Of a DNA stretch of 64,000 bases, positions 61,226 through 64,000 are shown piece by piece (positions within the stretch are counted from its first letter, which is position 1; each line of letters opens with the position of its first letter). This stretch comes from Pontiellaceae bacterium B1224 (GTDB lineage: Bacteria; Verrucomicrobiota; Kiritimatiellia; Kiritimatiellales; Pontiellaceae). The notes beneath the pieces are model-generated. The model did not search any database. It saw only the letters and a program-made list of their open reading frames with translations, and was not told where the DNA came from. The DNA is taken from the NCBI GenBank assembly GCA_029432815.1, contig JAROBA010000006.1, positions 1 through 64,000 of the forward strand, read 5' to 3'. A program made the translations under genes and the position numbers.

Positions 61226-61672
61226 TCAATGGGCAGTTTCTCCGGACCGTTTAAACCCAATTAACGCCAAGCCGACCAATGCCATTAGCGCTGCGTTGCG
61301 AGCCACACTCATCCAGTCCATGGGAGGCGCATCGGGCGCATTGCTGAAGCAACCACAACTGAATGCGGTTCCTCGAACCAGATTAATGCCAATCGCTCCG
61401 GAGAAAACAAGCAACAGCACCAAAGCAATCCAAAGGGCCGCCACGCGCAACTTTGGAACAAACAGTAAGCAAAGGCCGCAGATGATTTCCAACCATTGGA
61501 AATAGATCGCCGAAATATTCACCAACTCCTCCGGCAGCAAATGAAATCGGTAGACCGCCAGCGCGAAGTCCGCCGGATAAAGAATCTTGTGGTAGCCCGA
61601 CAGCAATGTTGCCGCGATAATAAAACAGGCCAGCCAATACGCGAACCGATAGATTTTCTGATCGGCGGTCAT
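61226..61672 (-). CDS. MauE/DoxX-like membrane protein
   Basis: A 148-residue protein with four membrane helices. The conserved SGYHKILYPADFALAVYRFH and the Cys pair in AFSCGCFSNAP match the MauE/DoxX family, which handles disulfide exchange with redox partners. An exact palindrome (61487-61501) is read as FQWLE (58-62) at the start of helix 2. It follows a rhodanese gene and may form a redox/sulfur pair with it. Confidence 0.88.
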   Translation of the reverse strand: MTADQKIYRFAYWLACFIIAATLLSGYHKILYPADFALAVYRFHLLPEELVNISAIYFQWLEIICGLCLLFVPKLRVAALWIALVLLLVFSGAIGINLVRGTAFSCGCFSNAPDAPPMDWMSVARNAALMALVGLALIGFKRSGETAH

Positions 61673-61686
61673 GAAAGGAAACTCCT

Positions 61687-61752
61687 ACCACAGAGACACA
61701 GAGGCACAGAGAGAAGAGATTTAAAACCTCCGCGCCTCTGTGTCTCCGTGGT
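61687..61752. repeat. CACAGAGACACAGAGG-type hairpin repeat
   Basis: Nineteen-base arms ACCACAGAGACACAGAGGC (61687-61705) and its near complement (61734-61752, one G-T pair). Repeats of this sequence occur in intergenic regions of many unrelated bacteria and often yield false ORFs. It lies between the MauE/DoxX and rhodanese genes and may slow or end transcription. Confidence 0.8.
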
Positions 61753-61769
61753 GAAGAAATAAATCATGG

Positions 61770-62246
61770 TCATTGCTCCACCACCCCGCCGTATTTCTGC
61801 CATACTTCAAATCCATCGATGTAGAGAACCAGGTTCTCCGCACCCATCGCCTGCAATTCCATAGCCAGAAGCAGCGAATCATCGCACTCACGGTTTTGGC
61901 AATAGACAATCAGCTCCTGCCCGGAATCGATCAAACTTCCAATCATTGGAAATTCCTCTTCCAGAGATTGAAAAGGAATTGAGAGCGCACCGGGAATGTG
62001 GCCCGCTTCAAATTCATCAACCGAACGGGCATCGACAAAGGTTGCCGGCTCTTCCAAGGATTGGAACTTTTGAAGTGCCACCGAAAGCGGAATCACTTTG
62101 ATCCCGTTCTGCTTCGCTTTAGCTTCCACCTGATTCGACCAGCTCTGCACCCACGGAATTTTGCGCGGATGCACACTGTTGGCCAAAAAAGAAACCACCC
62201 CGCTGATCAACAGGATGATCCCAATCTGCTTGAGGATGGTTTTCAT
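61770..62246 (-). CDS. membrane-anchored rhodanese-like protein
   Basis: A 158-residue protein. A signal or anchor helix (residues about 4-24) is followed by a rhodanese domain: FVDARSVDEFEAGHIPGALSI and the active loop VYCQNRECDDS with C116. Three members of the palindrome family fall in this one gene: FQSLE at 61-65 (62052-62066, exact), FQSLE at 92-96 (61959-61973, one synonymous mismatch) and PMIG at 100-103 (61937-61951, exact). It precedes the MauE-like gene and probably delivers sulfane sulfur or redox equivalents outside the membrane. Confidence 0.88.
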   Translation of the reverse strand: MKTILKQIGIILLISGVVSFLANSVHPRKIPWVQSWSNQVEAKAKQNGIKVIPLSVALQKFQSLEEPATFVDARSVDEFEAGHIPGALSIPFQSLEEEFPMIGSLIDSGQELIVYCQNRECDDSLLLAMELQAMGAENLVLYIDGFEVWQKYGGVVEQ

Positions 62247-62266
62247 AAAAAACTCATTTCGTCAAT

Positions 62267-64000
62267 TTACTTATTAAGTGCTGACGTATAAGCCTGTCGC
62301 TCATGTGTTGGCGTTGTCGGAAAAGCTAACGCTAGCTTCCTCTCCTTTACCAAATCACGCAAATATTGCCCTCGAAGAGTTTCCGGCTCCCTGTTCACTA
62401 ATCCCGCCAGGCTACGTAATGTTACGAATCGGCCCTCGCAAATTTTTAAAATCACCTGAATTAAAGTCTCTCTATTGAGTTTTTTCTTCTCCCGTGGTTC
62501 ATCCGCCAAAGTCTCAAGGTGAGCTCGAAGCGTATCGGACAATTGCCCTAAGTCATCAATAACCGGAAGATTTAGATGCTCAGAAAGTAAACACCCATCT
62601 TTATCACGCTTATCAGATGAATTCGGGGAGCTGTGGTCCAAATTCGGGGAGCTGTGGTCCAAATTCGGGGAGCTGTGGTCCAAATTCGGGAGGCTGTGAT
62701 CTAAATTCGGGGAGGTGGTTCCAAACACATCTTCCGGCTTCGGAATCGCCTCTCCCTTTACATGATAGATTGCGCCCCGACCACCAGTTGATTCCAGCAT
62801 CCCCATAGTTGTAAGATGTTGCAACATTTTCGAAAGGTCTACCGGATGCTCAGTCGTCACAGCTTTTAGTCGGGCATGATTGACAGTTCCTTCACTGGAA
62901 GCCAATGCAAGCGCCACGCGCTCCACATATTCCAGTTGATCAAATGCTGCTGCTCCAAACTTATTACGGAGCCCTGCAAGGACCTGCTCTGGGAACAGAT
63001 CAATCATTCTTAGTTCCAATAAAGTTTGGTTATAGGGTTCTACCAACTCGTAAAGTTTCGGAGGGTTCCAGTGCTGTGACTGCCAACCATGAAGAATTTT
63101 TGGAATCCCAGTTCCTGCCTGCTCACCCACTCCAATAAAACGGAACATTTTATGTAACGTACGGTTCCTGCAATCTGGCTCGCCACCCAATAATGCGATC
63201 TCAACCGGAATACGCATCAATCCCGGGTTGCGGAATCCAAACATATCCGGGCGCTTCACAACAAATACTGAAGCCCGATCAGAATAGTCGGCATGTACAA
63301 TTACATTAGCCAGAGCTTCGCGTAATGCTTCATGAACTGGAGTTTCATCCTTTCGTTCACCCTTTTTTAGATTGAATGGCACTGGTAACTCAGCGGTTAG
63401 CTTCAAATATACTTTACGGTAGAAATCATAAAGATTCCCCGACCACTTACCATCCAAAGTAATCCGGTCAACCCAACGTTTTTCTGCCTTGGCCTCTTCC
63501 CGCTCCTGATAATCGACCATATAGTTAGGGAATTCGTCCTGAATTGATGCCATTTCCCCGAACATCAACAAACCAGCAACAGTAATGCCCGCAACCTTTG
63601 TTTCCCTGTCCTTTCGCCAACCACCAATCTGCCGAAGAAACGCTCGGTCTTCCAGCGAGTTCCACGGATGTGATGGTTCGCGGTTAGCAAAAACCTGCCG
63701 ATATGCTCGAAATGTTCCTATATCTAGGTCATCCCAATCATAGCCAGTCAGAATTCTGTCATCACGACTATCCTCCACCTGTTCGGCTAACATCCGCTTG
63801 ACTTCATCATCAGGAAGCCGACGATCTCCTTCATTTAGTCGCCGGTAGGTGTTTCCATCAAAAGGATTTCGCGTCAAATGTACTGGACGTTGCTTCCGCG
63901 TTGCTCGGGGAATATCCACCACAAGAATAATTTTCCCCTGCAACAAAACTTCCGAGACCATTGCATCAGTGACCAAGCAGGAACTTACTGTTTTCGGGTT
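62267..64000 (-). CDS. AlbA_2/RecG-like ATP-binding regulator, N-terminus beyond the window
   Basis: A partial protein of at least 577 residues. The start lies outside the window. The N-terminal part visible is the end of an AlbA_2 (Schlafen-type) domain (GKIILVVDIPRATRKQRPVH, GNTYRRLNEGDRRL). A HATPase-like part follows (HEALREALANVIVHADYSDR, FGFRNPGLMRIPVEIALLGG, GEQAGTGIPKI) and then winged-helix segments. Close to the C-terminus is a stretch of four PNLDHSS repeats (62620-62703). Proteins with this domain order are often transcriptional regulators or parts of defence islands. Confidence 0.85.
   Translation of the reverse strand, partial: NPKTVSSCLVTDAMVSEVLLQGKIILVVDIPRATRKQRPVHLTRNPFDGNTYRRLNEGDRRLPDDEVKRMLAEQVEDSRDDRILTGYDWDDLDIGTFRAYRQVFANREPSHPWNSLEDRAFLRQIGGWRKDRETKVAGITVAGLLMFGEMASIQDEFPNYMVDYQEREEAKAEKRWVDRITLDGKWSGNLYDFYRKVYLKLTAELPVPFNLKKGERKDETPVHEALREALANVIVHADYSDRASVFVVKRPDMFGFRNPGLMRIPVEIALLGGEPDCRNRTLHKMFRFIGVGEQAGTGIPKILHGWQSQHWNPPKLYELVEPYNQTLLELRMIDLFPEQVLAGLRNKFGAAAFDQLEYVERVALALASSEGTVNHARLKAVTTEHPVDLSKMLQHLTTMGMLESTGGRGAIYHVKGEAIPKPEDVFGTTSPNLDHSLPNLDHSSPNLDHSSPNLDHSSPNSSDKRDKDGCLLSEHLNLPVIDDLGQLSDTLRAHLETLADEPREKKKLNRETLIQVILKICEGRFVTLRSLAGLVNREPETLRGQYLRDLVKERKLALAFPTTPTHERQAYTSALNK
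62620..62718. repeat. 21-bp tandem repeat inside the AlbA_2 gene
   Basis: Four full units of AATTCGGGGAGCTGTGGTCCA (62620-62703, the fourth with changes) plus a partial fifth. The repeat is in frame and encodes PNLDHSS. A length-variable linker is the simplest reading. Confidence 0.9.

Noticed and set aside
61496-61762. An 88-codon plus-strand frame ending in LCVSVVKK
   Set aside because: It is translation of the CACAGAGACACAGAGG hairpin repeat plus antisense of the MauE-like gene, a well-known kind of false ORF.
62620-62718. CRISPR array
   Set aside because: The units are directly contiguous without spacers and are in frame with a long gene.

Overview
The window looks like chromosomal DNA of a Gram-negative anaerobe or microaerobe. 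An LpxL-type lipid A acyltransferase, a three-part RND efflux pump and lipoprotein signals point to an outer membrane. A flavodiiron protein, two rubredoxin-type proteins, a 1-Cys peroxiredoxin and a large cluster of ferredoxin-fused MinD ATPases and NifX-like proteins point to anaerobic iron-sulfur physiology. The gene set, the MurA variant and several intergenic repeat families would fit a PVC-superphylum lineage such as Kiritimatiellota. That placement is inference from memory, not a search result.

Layout. 1-1005: broken IS110-family transposase abutting a broken XRE regulator. 1.07-8.0 kb: small stress and lipoprotein genes, then a CusCBA/CzcCBA-like metal efflux operon with a His/Cys-rich small protein. 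8.0-10.2 kb: rubredoxin and an Rrf2-flavodiiron-rubredoxin operon. 10.3-12.3 kb: repeats, an AT-rich secreted protein and an NfeD-like protein. 12.3-24.5 kb: a long minus-strand block with peroxiredoxin, NifX-like protein, CoA-disulfide-reductase/rhodanese, BASS/ACR3-CBS transporter and Mrp. It continues with a tightly overlapping set (DUF89, two MinD-ferredoxin ATPases, NifU-like, thioesterase, metallo-beta-lactamase), two more NifX-like proteins, DUF5320 and a sigma-54 activator. 24.6-34.6 kb: bioB and a signalling locus with two PAS/PocR histidine kinases, a NarL-type regulator and two receiver-like proteins without full phosphorylation chemistry. 35.0-39.7 kb: dnaE, acyltransferase and tRNA-Thr(CGT). 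39.6-47.7 kb: an integrative island in the tRNA gene, bounded by a 50-bp direct repeat. It carries an EVE-like protein, an HNH nuclease, a cytosine-5 methyltransferase, several small DNA-binding proteins and a tyrosine integrase. 47.7-54.9 kb: complete F-type ATP synthase operon. 54.9-57.8 kb: LemA, nucleotidyltransferase and two TPM proteins. 57.9-64 kb: murA, ppa, a secreted short LigB-like NAD-dependent ligase, a MauE/DoxX-like protein with a rhodanese, and a partial AlbA_2-type protein.

The most striking signal is a 15-bp palindrome, TTCCA-R-NNN-Y-TGGAA. It occurs 23 times without mismatch, against about 0.015 expected by chance at even base composition. Ten copies are intergenic. Thirteen lie inside genes, where they are read in only two of the three possible frames: nine times as FQxLE and four times as a Pro-x-x-Gly motif. 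I found no copy in the 8-kb island. I do not recognise this element as a described system.

The minus-strand block at 12.3-24.5 kb probably works as one physiological unit. The redox enzymes, Mrp, MinD-ferredoxin ATPases, NifU-like scaffold and NifX-like proteins suggest assembly or trafficking of an iron-sulfur or metallocluster product. It is flanked by a sigma-54 activator with a cysteine-containing PAS domain.
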